NCBI RefSeq assembly: GCF_000814825.1
Contig: NZ_CP009302.1
Location: forward strand, 1,116,001-1,180,000
Reading direction: 5' to 3'
Length of the DNA: 64,000 nt
Source: Berryella intestinalis
Lineage (GTDB): Bacteria; Actinomycetota; Coriobacteriia; Coriobacteriales; Eggerthellaceae
Both the position numbers and the translations under genes were made by a program. Below, piece by piece: positions 52,176-59,985 of the stretch; the first letter of the stretch is position 1; each line of letters begins with the position of its first letter. The notes under the pieces are model-generated. The model did not search any database and was not told the DNA's origin. It was given only the letters and a program-made list of their open reading frames with translations.

Positions 52176-52864
52176 GCGACCAGACACCCGTCGCCCAGCC
52201 CGATAACGCGGGCGAGCGCCCCGAGAAACCGCGCCGAAAGACCAAGAAGCCCTTCATCTACGGGATCATCGCCCTGGCCGTCATCGGATTGGGCAGCGCG
52301 TTTTGGGTGTGGCACGAAACACCCGGCTTCTGCAACGCCATCTGCCACTCCCCCATGGACGCCACGGTGGGCACCTACAACTTCTCCTCGGGATCGCCCG
52401 CGACCGACAAATGGGGAAACCCGGTGCCCGACGGAAGCGACATGCTGGTCGTCGTCCATAAGGAAAAAGCAGGGGCCGACTGCTTGACCTGCCATATCCC
52501 CACCATCCAAGAACAGGTCAAGGAAGTGGCCGAATGGACGACGGGCAACTACTACGACCCCCTTACCGAGCGCTCCATCGCCGATCTGAACGCCTACGGC
52601 GCGCGAGCCGACGCGAATGCGCTGTGCATGAACGAAGCGTGCCACAACGTCGGGAAAGACGACCTGGCCCGCGCCACCTCGGCGCTTGCGCGCAACCCTC
52701 ACGCCGAGGTCGAGGGGCACCCCCTGTTCGAGTGCAGCGACTGCCATAAGTCCCACCGCCAGTCGGTCAACGCCTGCTCGGGTTGCCACGAGGACGCGAA
52801 GATCCCCGAAGGGTGGCTCACCGTCGCCCAGGCAACGGCGCTCGCACCGCACAACGGGCGCTGA
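52172..52864 (+). CDS. Membrane-anchored multiheme cytochrome c (NapC/NrfH/c3-like)
   Basis: 230 aa. One N-terminal helix (FIYGIIALAVIGLGSAFWVW, residues 28-47) anchors an outer domain with five potential heme sites: CNAICH (Cx3CH), CLTCH, CMNEACH (Cx4CH), CSDCH and CSGCH. The first site plus helix resembles NrfH/NapC quinol dehydrogenases. Its position as last gene of the nap operon suggests a quinol-to-Nap electron carrier, filling the NapC role, which is otherwise absent. It has 3 canonical and 2 widened heme motifs; whether all five bind heme is unknown. Confidence 0.85.
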   Translation: MSDQTPVAQPDNAGERPEKPRRKTKKPFIYGIIALAVIGLGSAFWVWHETPGFCNAICHSPMDATVGTYNFSSGSPATDKWGNPVPDGSDMLVVVHKEKAGADCLTCHIPTIQEQVKEVAEWTTGNYYDPLTERSIADLNAYGARADANALCMNEACHNVGKDDLARATSALARNPHAEVEGHPLFECSDCHKSHRQSVNACSGCHEDAKIPEGWLTVAQATALAPHNGR

Positions 52865-52903
52865 TCTTCCGCGCTCCGATAAGGAAAGCGCATATCGACC
52901 GCC

Positions 52904-52949
52904 CGGCCCCGCAGCCCCCGCCCGCTTCCGCGGAGGGGCTGCGGGGCCG
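52904..52949. terminator. Bidirectional hairpin ending the nap and narL-like units
   Basis: A perfect 15-bp stem (CGGCCCCGCAGCCCC, 52904-52918, with 52935-52949) lies between convergent genes. There is no T-run on either side, so it may act as a Rho-assisted end or RNA-stability hairpin. Confidence 0.5.
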
Positions 52950-52964
52950 AAACCCGTTGCAGCC

Positions 52965-53594
52965 CTAGAAAAGGCGGTGGCGCACCACGTAATCGAACAG
53001 CTCGGGCTTGGATTTCAGCCCCAGCTTCGCCATGATCTTCGATTTGCGGCTCTCGACCGTCTTCACCGACACCGAAAGGGCATCGGCGATGTCGGCGTTC
53101 GAGAACCCCTTCACCGACAGCACGGCGATCTCGGACTCGTGCGGGGTCAGTATGCTGGGAACGTCGTCGATGCGGCGCATCGAATCCTTGATGAACGGCG
53201 ATATGAGCTCGCGGCACAGGTAGCATTCCCCCGCCGCCGCCTCGCGCACGGCGCTGAAGAGATCGTCGTCCGACGAGCTTTTCAGCACGTAGCCCTTCGC
53301 CCCGTGCTGGAAGGCCTGGCGGGCGAACTCCAGCTCGTCGTGCATGGTGAGCAGCACGACCCCGCAGCGCACCGACGATCCCTCGATGCGCTCGGCCAGC
53401 AAAAGCCCCGATTTCTGACCTCCCATCGACACGTCGGACACGAGGACGTCGGGCGCGAGCTCGACCAGCATGTCCATCGCTTGCGCGGGAGAAGATGCCA
53501 CCCCGACCACCTCGAAGTCGGGCTGCTGGTCGAGAATCATCCGAAAGCCCTCGGCCACCATCGAATGGTCGTCGGCGAGCACGATCCTAATCAT
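52965..53594 (-). CDS. NarL/LuxR-family response regulator
   Basis: 209 aa. Receiver: IRIVLADDHSMVAEGFRMIL, phosphoacceptor Asp54 in VLVSDVSMGG and Lys in GYVLKSSS. The LuxR-type helix-turn-helix is LTPHESEIAVLSVKGFSNADIADALSVSVKTVESRKSKIM (about residues 149-188). It is paired with the kinase gene that overlaps it by 8 bases. It is placed tail-to-tail with the nap operon and downstream of narK, so nitrate-responsive control of nap and narK is the simplest reading. Confidence 0.92.
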   Translation of the reverse strand: MIRIVLADDHSMVAEGFRMILDQQPDFEVVGVASSPAQAMDMLVELAPDVLVSDVSMGGQKSGLLLAERIEGSSVRCGVVLLTMHDELEFARQAFQHGAKGYVLKSSSDDDLFSAVREAAAGECYLCRELISPFIKDSMRRIDDVPSILTPHESEIAVLSVKGFSNADIADALSVSVKTVESRKSKIMAKLGLKSKPELFDYVVRHRLF

Positions 53595-54702
53595 GGCCGC
53601 CCCCGTCCAGGGGCATGATCGCCTCGACGAGCGTCCCTTCCCCCATCGTCGAGCGGACGACCAGCTCGCCTCCGAACGCCGCCGCGCGCTCCCTCATCCC
53701 GGCGATGCCCAAACCACCGCCTTTCGCCTCGGGATTGCCCACGTCGAACCCCGATCCGAAGTCCCTGACCGACAGGACCAGGCTCCCCGCGGCGCGCCTC
53801 AGGGCCACCTCGATGCGCTCGGTCCCCGAATACTTGCAGGCGTTCAGGCTCGCTTCCTGGAATATCCGGTACAGCGCCACTTCGCAGTCGGGATTGAGGC
53901 TCTCGCATTCGCAGATGTCGACCGAAGAGCGCACGCCGAAGTAATGGTCGTACTCCTTGCATTCGGCCGAAACGGCGGCGCCGAGGCCCAGCTCGTCCAA
54001 CTCGGCGGGACGGAGGTTGCGGGCCAGCGAGCTGATGTGGGCCATCGCGTCGCGCAGCTGGTCGCACGCGCGGTCGAGCGCGGCGTCTTTCGCACCCGCG
54101 TCGAGCGTTCGGGCGCGGCGCAGGCCGATTTGGACCAACAGCAGCTCTTGGGCCAAACCGTCATGCAGCTCGCGGGCGATCCGCTTGCGCTCGTCTTCCT
54201 GCGCCTGGATGATCCGATGCGTGATCTCGGCATAACGGGGAGTGAGGCTCTCGCCGCTCAGCGTGAGGGCCGAGCGCGCCGAGACCCCGCGATCCGTCAT
54301 GCGCGCCGCCGATTCCTGAACCCGGTCGACCAGATCCTGGCCGAAGTTGAACGGCGTCCTGAACGCGCAGATCACGATAGATGAGAGCCGATCGTCGTCG
54401 AACAGGGGAAAGCACAGGAAGCTCTCCAGCAGCTCGGCCGCCACGATGGGGAACTGGTACCAGATATCCTGCTGCATGTCGCGCTCAACGCTGCCCACCA
54501 GAAGCGCGCGGCGGGAGTTCGCCACCATGCCGAGCGCCCCCACCCCTTCGGGCAGGTGGACCCGCAGATAGCGATCGGATATATTGCCCGCCACATAATC
54601 CCACGACAGCGACTGCCAGCTGCCGCGCGGCACGCGGGAAACGCCCACGAAGTCGAATCCGAACTCCCGTTTCAGCGCGAACGCGAGATCCTGCCTATCC
54701 AT
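53587..54702 (-). CDS. Soluble GAF-domain sensor kinase (NreB/NarX-like)
   Basis: 371 aa, no membrane helix. The N-terminal 130-150 residues look like a GAF sensor (VGALGMVANSRRALLVG, ELLESFLCFPLFDDDRLSSI). HisKA_3 then gives QEDERKRIARELHDGLAQEL (His180), and a compact ATPase domain gives YRIFQEASLNACKYSG, VRDFGSGFD and GGGLGIAGMRERAAAFGGEL. Staphylococcal nitrate sensing uses a separate GAF protein NreA with kinase NreB; here a GAF domain and kinase are one chain next to narK. Ligand unknown. It follows narK by 36 bases. Confidence 0.88.
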   Translation of the reverse strand: MDRQDLAFALKREFGFDFVGVSRVPRGSWQSLSWDYVAGNISDRYLRVHLPEGVGALGMVANSRRALLVGSVERDMQQDIWYQFPIVAAELLESFLCFPLFDDDRLSSIVICAFRTPFNFGQDLVDRVQESAARMTDRGVSARSALTLSGESLTPRYAEITHRIIQAQEDERKRIARELHDGLAQELLLVQIGLRRARTLDAGAKDAALDRACDQLRDAMAHISSLARNLRPAELDELGLGAAVSAECKEYDHYFGVRSSVDICECESLNPDCEVALYRIFQEASLNACKYSGTERIEVALRRAAGSLVLSVRDFGSGFDVGNPEAKGGGLGIAGMRERAAAFGGELVVRSTMGEGTLVEAIMPLDGGGHD

Positions 54703-54738
54703 AACCGTCCTATCGAGTCGAAGGTCCGAGCCTGCATC

Positions 54739-56019
54739 CTAACACGGAAACGGAGCGCGCCGCCGGGCGTAGGCGAACCAGGCGAGCACCGCCGTCGCCG
54801 CCGTGAAAACCGCGAGGGCCGCAAGCGCCTGCAGGTAATCGAGGCGGAACAGCATGGGGACGAAGAACGCCCCGTACGCCGCGAACGCCGACACGATGCC
54901 CGTGACCTGCCCCGCCGTCGTGCGCGACTCGAACAGGTGCGGGATCATGCGAAACGATGCCCCGTTCACCAGGCCCGTTCCCGAAAACAGGGCCATCATG
55001 CACCAGAAGAACAGGGTGAAGTCGCCCCGCGCGACGCCGCATGCGACGCCGATCGTGGCCAGCAGCATCACGACGAGCGAGGCGAGCGCCACCCGGGCGC
55101 CCGACTGGATGCGATCGGACAGCCACCCTCCCACCGGGCGGATCCCCGCGCCCACGAGCGGCCCCAGGAAGATGAACCAGTCGGAGCCGGATTGGGGGAA
55201 GACCATCGACACGATGAGGGGAAACGCCATCGAGTATCCGATGAACGACCCGAACCCGCACGAGTAGACCACCGCCATGAGCCACAGGTTCACGCGCTTG
55301 AACGGAGCCAGCGCCTGCGAGGGCGACTGCCGCTCGACGGGCACGTCGTCCATGAACAGCGCAACCAGGATGAACGCGACCGCAAGGGACGGTATCAGCA
55401 GAAAGCAGGCTCGATGCAGCGCAAGCGGTGCGGAGTCCAGCATCGGCGAGAGCGAGGCGCCCATCGCGAGCGGCGCTACGAGGTAGGCGGCGGCGACCCC
55501 GAGGTTGCCCACGCCCGCGTTGATCCCGTTGGCCGTGCCCCTGTTGCGCTTCGGGAAGAACTCCCCGATGTTGGCCATCGACCCCGAGAAGTGGGAAAGC
55601 GCGGGGCCGAGCAAGGAGAACCATAGCGCCATCTGCCAAAAGGGGGTTGCGGGATCCTGAAGCGCGAAGCCCAGGCCCGCCAGGGGGACCATCATGAGCG
55701 CCAGGCTCGAAAGCGTGAAGGCGCGCCCTCCCATGAGAGCGGGAAGGTAGGTGTAGACCAGGCGCCCCGTCGCCCCGACGAGCCCGGGCAGGGCCGCGAG
55801 GAAAAACAGCTCCTGGCGGCTGAAGTCGAACCCCGCCTGGTTCAGCCGCACCGCCACGAGAGCCCCCAGCGTGCTCACCGAAAACGAGAGGAACAGCGCG
55901 AACGTGGAAACCGCGAGGTTCCTCAGCGCGATCGAGCGGCCCGACGCGCGCCACATCGACGCGTCCTCCGGATCCCACCCTCCGACGATCCTCGGCACCG
56001 GCATACCCTTCGGCCTCAT
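54739..56019 (-). CDS. narK: NarK-type nitrate/nitrite transporter (MFS)
   Basis: 426-aa major-facilitator protein with about twelve helices. The nitrate signature appears as FSGSMANIGEFFPKRNRGTA and NGINAGVGNLGVAAAYL; GGWLSDRIQSGARVAL is the MFS cytoplasmic loop. It moves nitrate in or nitrite out. ATG 56019 overlaps the cbiL stop (ATGA), implying translation coupled to the cobalamin operon. Later Met codons at residues 6 and 22 are alternative starts, and the first helix begins near residue 32. Confidence 0.9.
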   Translation of the reverse strand: MRPKGMPVPRIVGGWDPEDASMWRASGRSIALRNLAVSTFALFLSFSVSTLGALVAVRLNQAGFDFSRQELFFLAALPGLVGATGRLVYTYLPALMGGRAFTLSSLALMMVPLAGLGFALQDPATPFWQMALWFSLLGPALSHFSGSMANIGEFFPKRNRGTANGINAGVGNLGVAAAYLVAPLAMGASLSPMLDSAPLALHRACFLLIPSLAVAFILVALFMDDVPVERQSPSQALAPFKRVNLWLMAVVYSCGFGSFIGYSMAFPLIVSMVFPQSGSDWFIFLGPLVGAGIRPVGGWLSDRIQSGARVALASLVVMLLATIGVACGVARGDFTLFFWCMMALFSGTGLVNGASFRMIPHLFESRTTAGQVTGIVSAFAAYGAFFVPMLFRLDYLQALAALAVFTAATAVLAWFAYARRRAPFPC

Positions 56020-56780
56020 CTCCGACCGCGCCGCTTCACGATGACGGTGCTGAAATACGAGGCACCCTGCGACAGGTCGGCCTCAGCGAAGCGAGGAAAC
56101 ACCGCCTCGGTGGGAAGCCCGCAGTCGCTCACCATGGACGCGTCGTCCAGCTCTCCACGCTCGGCCAGGTCGGCTCGCAGCTTTTCAAGACGGCTTCCCG
56201 ACTTCAGGTACACGCGCGTCGCGTCGGGGGAAAAACCGCCGCCGGCCGCCGTTCCCGGTTCCACGACCAGCCGCTCGGCCCCGTCGCACAGCGACACGCC
56301 CAGCTTCGCCGCGCTCGCGCAAAACGAGGTGACGCCGGGAACGACCTCGGTCGCATACCCGCGCCCCGCAACCCGGTCGCGGATGTAGGAGAAGGTCGAG
56401 TACACGCTCGCATCTCCCAGCGTCGCGTACGCCACCGACTCCCCGGCATCGAGCACGGCGCAGATGTCATCGGCGATGCGGTCGTACGATTCGGCGGCCC
56501 GCGCACGATCGCGGGACATCGGCGTGCTGCAATCTATGACGCGCTTTCCCTCGAGAAGCGAGCGCACGATGGAATACGCCGTCTGCCTCCCGCTTCCGAT
56601 ATCGGGAACCGCCACGACCGGGCACTCCCCTATGACGCGCACCGCCTTCAGGGTAAGCAGCTCGGGGTCTCCCGGCCCCACGCTCACGCCGTAGAGCACG
56701 CCTTTCGCGCATGCGGACGGATCCACCCCCCGGCGCGCGCCTTCTCCCGCTTTGGTGCGAGAGCCTTCCGGATGCGTCAT
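56016..56780 (-). CDS. cbiL: Precorrin-2/cobalt-factor II C20-methyltransferase
   Basis: 254-aa tetrapyrrole methylase. It has the N-terminal GVLYGVSVGPGDPELLTLKA, YATLGDASVYSTFSYI and VVPGVTSFCASAAKLGVSL, a CbiL/CobI-specific combination. It adds the C20 methyl group in corrin-ring synthesis. The same frame is open much further upstream through cbiC, but ATG 56780 overlaps the cbiC stop and starts the domain. Its last codons overlap narK. Confidence 0.92.
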   Translation of the reverse strand: MTHPEGSRTKAGEGARRGVDPSACAKGVLYGVSVGPGDPELLTLKAVRVIGECPVVAVPDIGSGRQTAYSIVRSLLEGKRVIDCSTPMSRDRARAAESYDRIADDICAVLDAGESVAYATLGDASVYSTFSYIRDRVAGRGYATEVVPGVTSFCASAAKLGVSLCDGAERLVVEPGTAAGGGFSPDATRVYLKSGSRLEKLRADLAERGELDDASMVSDCGLPTEAVFPRFAEADLSQGASYFSTVIVKRRGRR

Positions 56781-57430
56781 TGCCTCTCCCCTCCCGATGC
56801 GATGTAGAGCAGCGCGTTGCAGATCGCGGCGGCGACGTTGCTGCCGCCCTTCCTCCCGCGCGCCACGATGTAGGGCACGTCGAGCTCCATGATCAGCTCC
56901 TTGGACTCCACCACGTTCACGAACCCCACCGGGACCCCGACGATCAGGTGGGGGCGCACCATCCGCCCCGCCTCGATCAGCTCGTACAGGCTCACGAGCG
57001 CCGTCGGGGCGTTGCCGATGGCGAAGACGAACGGGCGCGACAGCCGGGCGGCGAACTCCATGCTCACCGCCGAGCGCGTCAGCCCCCGCTCGCGCGCCTC
57101 GGCAGCCACCTGCGGGTCGGCGATGAAGTTCAGCACCTCGCCGCCGAAGCGCCCCAGCACGCGCTTGTTCACCCCGGAGGCGGCCATGGAGGTGTCGGTG
57201 ACGATCGACGCGCCCCGCCCCAGGGCCGCGGCGCCGATGGCGGTGGCATGGGGGGAAAACGCCAGGTTGTCCGCATAGTCGAAATCGGCCGCCGTGTGGA
57301 TGCAGCGCTTGATGACCGGCTCGTTTTCCGGATCGAGCACCCGATCCCCCAGCTCGCGCCCTATGATCTCGAAGCTGCGGCGCTCGATATCGGCCGGCTC
57401 GACGCTGACCAGCCTTTCCAACGCACTCAT
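56777..57430 (-). CDS. cbiC: Precorrin-8X methylmutase CbiC
   Basis: 217 aa. The active-site His of CobH/CbiC is in KRCIHTAADFDYADNLAFS, with VTDTSMAASGVNKRVL, GNAPTALVSLYELIEAG, PHLIVGVPVGFVNVVESKEL and ARGRKGGSNVAAAICNALLY, all conserved. It moves the methyl from C11 to C12 to give hydrogenobyrinate/cobyrinate. ATG 57430 behind GGAGGAGGG overlaps the cbiP stop, so the earlier in-frame starts are rejected. Confidence 0.94.
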   Translation of the reverse strand: MSALERLVSVEPADIERRSFEIIGRELGDRVLDPENEPVIKRCIHTAADFDYADNLAFSPHATAIGAAALGRGASIVTDTSMAASGVNKRVLGRFGGEVLNFIADPQVAAEARERGLTRSAVSMEFAARLSRPFVFAIGNAPTALVSLYELIEAGRMVRPHLIVGVPVGFVNVVESKELIMELDVPYIVARGRKGGSNVAAAICNALLYIASGGERQ

Positions 57431-58944
57431 ACGCCCTCCTCCAGAATCCGCCCCACCAGGCCCATATCCAACCCCGACCGCACTGCGCACGCCAGCTCGT
57501 CGTACTGCCGGGCCCGGTACGCCCCCATATCGAACGCCCGCACCGCTTCGGCGGAAAGCCCCTTCGCCCTAAACAGGCCGCGCACGAGCCGTTCGGTGAA
57601 CTCGGGGGAATCGAACAGGCCGTGCAGGTAGGTTCCGCACACGTTTCCCGCCACGCACCCGTCGGCGCGCTCCCCCTCCGAGGATCGCAGCATGCAGAAG
57701 GGCTCGGCGGCGGGATCGTCCAGAAAGGTTTCCCCCATATGGATCTCGTAGCCCTCGATGCGCGCACCCGACACGCCAGCGGCGATCCCCGAGCGCGCGG
57801 TCACGCGCCCGCACGCGCGCACCTGCCGCTTGTCAGAGGCGAAACGCGTCCTCACGGGGAGCAGTCCCAGGCCCGCAAGCGAGCCCGCGCCTTCAACCCC
57901 GTCGGGATCCGACACCTCGCGCCCGAGCATCTGATACCCCCCGCACACCCCGATCAGCGAGGTGCCCCGCTCAGCGAGGCGCTTCACCAGCGCCTCCATC
58001 CCGCTTTCGCGCATCCAGCGCAGATCGGACAGCGTGCTTTTGGTCCCGGGGACGATGAGGAGGTCGGGAGATCCCAGATCCCGCGGGTTGCGCACGTAGC
58101 GCACCCCCACGCCCTCGATGGCGTCGAGGGCCGAAAAATCGGTGTAGTTCGACAGATGGGGAAGCCGCACGACCGCCGCATCGACGAGAACGTCGGCGCG
58201 CCGCCGCTCGAGGCGCTCCGATTGGCTGTCCTCCTCGTCGATGTCTGCGTCCGTGTACGGGACCACGCCCGCCACCGGAACGCCCGTGAGGGATTCCAGC
58301 TGCCGCAGGCCTGGGGCGAGGATCTCGGGGTCGCCGCGGAACTTGTTCACCACCGTCGCCTTCACCAGCGCCCGCTCGTCGTCGTCGAGCAGCATCATGG
58401 TCCCCGCCAACTGGGCAAACACGCCACCTCTGTCGATGTCGCCCACCAAAAGGACCGGAGCGCCCACCCGTTTGGCGACACCCATGTTCACGATGTCGTC
58501 CGACTTCAGGTTGATCTCGGCGGGGCTTCCCGCGCCCTCGATGACGATCACGTCGAACCTGCTCGCCAGATCGCGATAGCACTCCATGATGGCGGGAACC
58601 AGGTTGCGCTTGTAGGCGAAGTACTCCCGCGCCGCCATCGTGCCGATGGGCCGGCCCTTCACGATCACCTGCGAGCCCGTATCGCTCGTCGGTTTCAGCA
58701 GCACGGGGTTCATCGCCGATTCCGGCTCGATCCCGGCCGCCTCGGCCTGCATGGCCTGAGCGCGCCCGATCTCCGCACCGTCGGCGCAGATCGCCGAGTT
58801 CAAAGCCATGTTCTGGGACTTGAAGGGCGCCACGCGGTACCCGTCTTGCGCGAATATCCGGCACAGCCCGGCCACGAGCAGGCTCTTGCCCGCACCCGAC
58901 ATGGTTCCCTGGATCATGATCGCCCGCGCGGTCACAGCAGCCAT
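57427..58944 (-). CDS. cbiP: Cobyric acid synthase CbiP/CobQ
   Basis: 505-aa glutamine-dependent amidotransferase. The P-loop-like IMIQGTMSGAGKSLLVAGLC, FKSQNMALNS, VIEGAGSPAEINLKSDDIVN and GDIDRGGVFAQLAGT belong to the synthetase half. The class I-like glutaminase half has SLIGVCGGYQMLGREVSDPD (catalytic Cys) and GTYLHGLFDS. It amidates adenosyl-cobyrinate diamide at four positions. ATG 58944 lies near GGGAAGGG. A 52-base gap separates it from cbiB. Confidence 0.94.
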   Translation of the reverse strand: MAAVTARAIMIQGTMSGAGKSLLVAGLCRIFAQDGYRVAPFKSQNMALNSAICADGAEIGRAQAMQAEAAGIEPESAMNPVLLKPTSDTGSQVIVKGRPIGTMAAREYFAYKRNLVPAIMECYRDLASRFDVIVIEGAGSPAEINLKSDDIVNMGVAKRVGAPVLLVGDIDRGGVFAQLAGTMMLLDDDERALVKATVVNKFRGDPEILAPGLRQLESLTGVPVAGVVPYTDADIDEEDSQSERLERRRADVLVDAAVVRLPHLSNYTDFSALDAIEGVGVRYVRNPRDLGSPDLLIVPGTKSTLSDLRWMRESGMEALVKRLAERGTSLIGVCGGYQMLGREVSDPDGVEGAGSLAGLGLLPVRTRFASDKRQVRACGRVTARSGIAAGVSGARIEGYEIHMGETFLDDPAAEPFCMLRSSEGERADGCVAGNVCGTYLHGLFDSPEFTERLVRGLFRAKGLSAEAVRAFDMGAYRARQYDELACAVRSGLDMGLVGRILEEGV

Positions 58945-58996
58945 CCCTTCCCTTTCGAAAACGCGCCGTCCCAACCCATGGTAGCGCACCGCGCGG

Positions 58997-59983
58997 CTAG
59001 CCCGGGTAACATCCCAGCACCCGCAAAACCTCGACGGCGCCGGCGAACAGCGCGAGCGCCTGGGCCGCCGTCGCGAGCATCAGCACGTTCGCGCGGCGGA
59101 TATCCTCGGGTTCGATCGGCCGGACGTCGTCTCCGATGAAGGGCTTTTCGACCCGCACGCCCGCATACACCGCATCTCCCGCCAGGCGCACGCCGAGGGC
59201 ACCTGCGCAGGCCGACTCGCCGTGAGCGCTGTTCGGCGAAGCGTGCAGGAGCCGATCGCGCGCGAACACGCGCCGGGCCCGCGCGGCGTCGAAACCCGGC
59301 AGGGAGGCCGCCGCGCACATCAGGGCGCCGGTGATCCGCGCGGGGACGAAGTTGGCCGCATCGTCGAGCTTCGCCGCGGCGCGCCCCAGATGCACGAACC
59401 GCTCGTTTCTGTAGCCGACCATCGAATCGAGGGTGTTGACCGCCTTGTAGCACACGCCCCCCACCGGACCCAGCAGAGCCAGGTAGAACAGGGGCGCGAC
59501 CACGCCGTCGCACGCGTTTTCCGCCACCGTCTCGACCGCCGCGCGGCACACGCCCGCCCGATCGAGCGAGGCGGTGTCGCGCCCGACGATCATCGACACG
59601 GCTCGGCGGGCGTCCTCGAGGCTGCCCTCCCGCAGCGCGCGGAACACGCGCATGGACTCGTCGAACAGCGACCGGGCGGCCAGGCAGTAGTAGCTCGCGA
59701 CCGCTTCGACCGCGAGCTGCAGCTGCCACGAAACCGCGCCCGCCGCAACCACGAGCGCGGCCGTCGCCCCTCCGAACAGCCCCAGCGTGGCCGAAACCAG
59801 GAGAAACCCCGCGATGCGCTCGCGGCGGGGGCCCGCGCCGATGAAGCCCGCGCGCGCGAGCACCCTCTGGAACCGCTCGATGAACGATCCCATCCACCTG
59901 ACCGGATGGACGAAGCCGTGCGGGTCCCCGATCGCCAGATCGAGGACCGCCCCGATGAGCAAGGCGACAAGGTGAAGCGCCAT
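58997..59983 (-). CDS. cbiB: Adenosylcobinamide-phosphate synthase CbiB
   Basis: 328-aa membrane protein. It has the N-terminal LIGAVLDLAIGDPHGFVHPVRWMG (in part), SMIVGRDTASLDRAGVCRAA, ETVAENACDGVVAPLFYLAL, YKAVNTLDSMVGYRNERF and FARDRLLHASPNSAHGESAC. It joins the aminopropanol arm to cobyric acid. The open frame extends upstream, but ATG 59983 follows the cbiA stop and begins the first helix. Confidence 0.93.
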   Translation of the reverse strand: MALHLVALLIGAVLDLAIGDPHGFVHPVRWMGSFIERFQRVLARAGFIGAGPRRERIAGFLLVSATLGLFGGATAALVVAAGAVSWQLQLAVEAVASYYCLAARSLFDESMRVFRALREGSLEDARRAVSMIVGRDTASLDRAGVCRAAVETVAENACDGVVAPLFYLALLGPVGGVCYKAVNTLDSMVGYRNERFVHLGRAAAKLDDAANFVPARITGALMCAAASLPGFDAARARRVFARDRLLHASPNSAHGESACAGALGVRLAGDAVYAGVRVEKPFIGDDVRPIEPEDIRRANVLMLATAAQALALFAGAVEVLRVLGCYPG

Positions 59984-59985
59984 AC

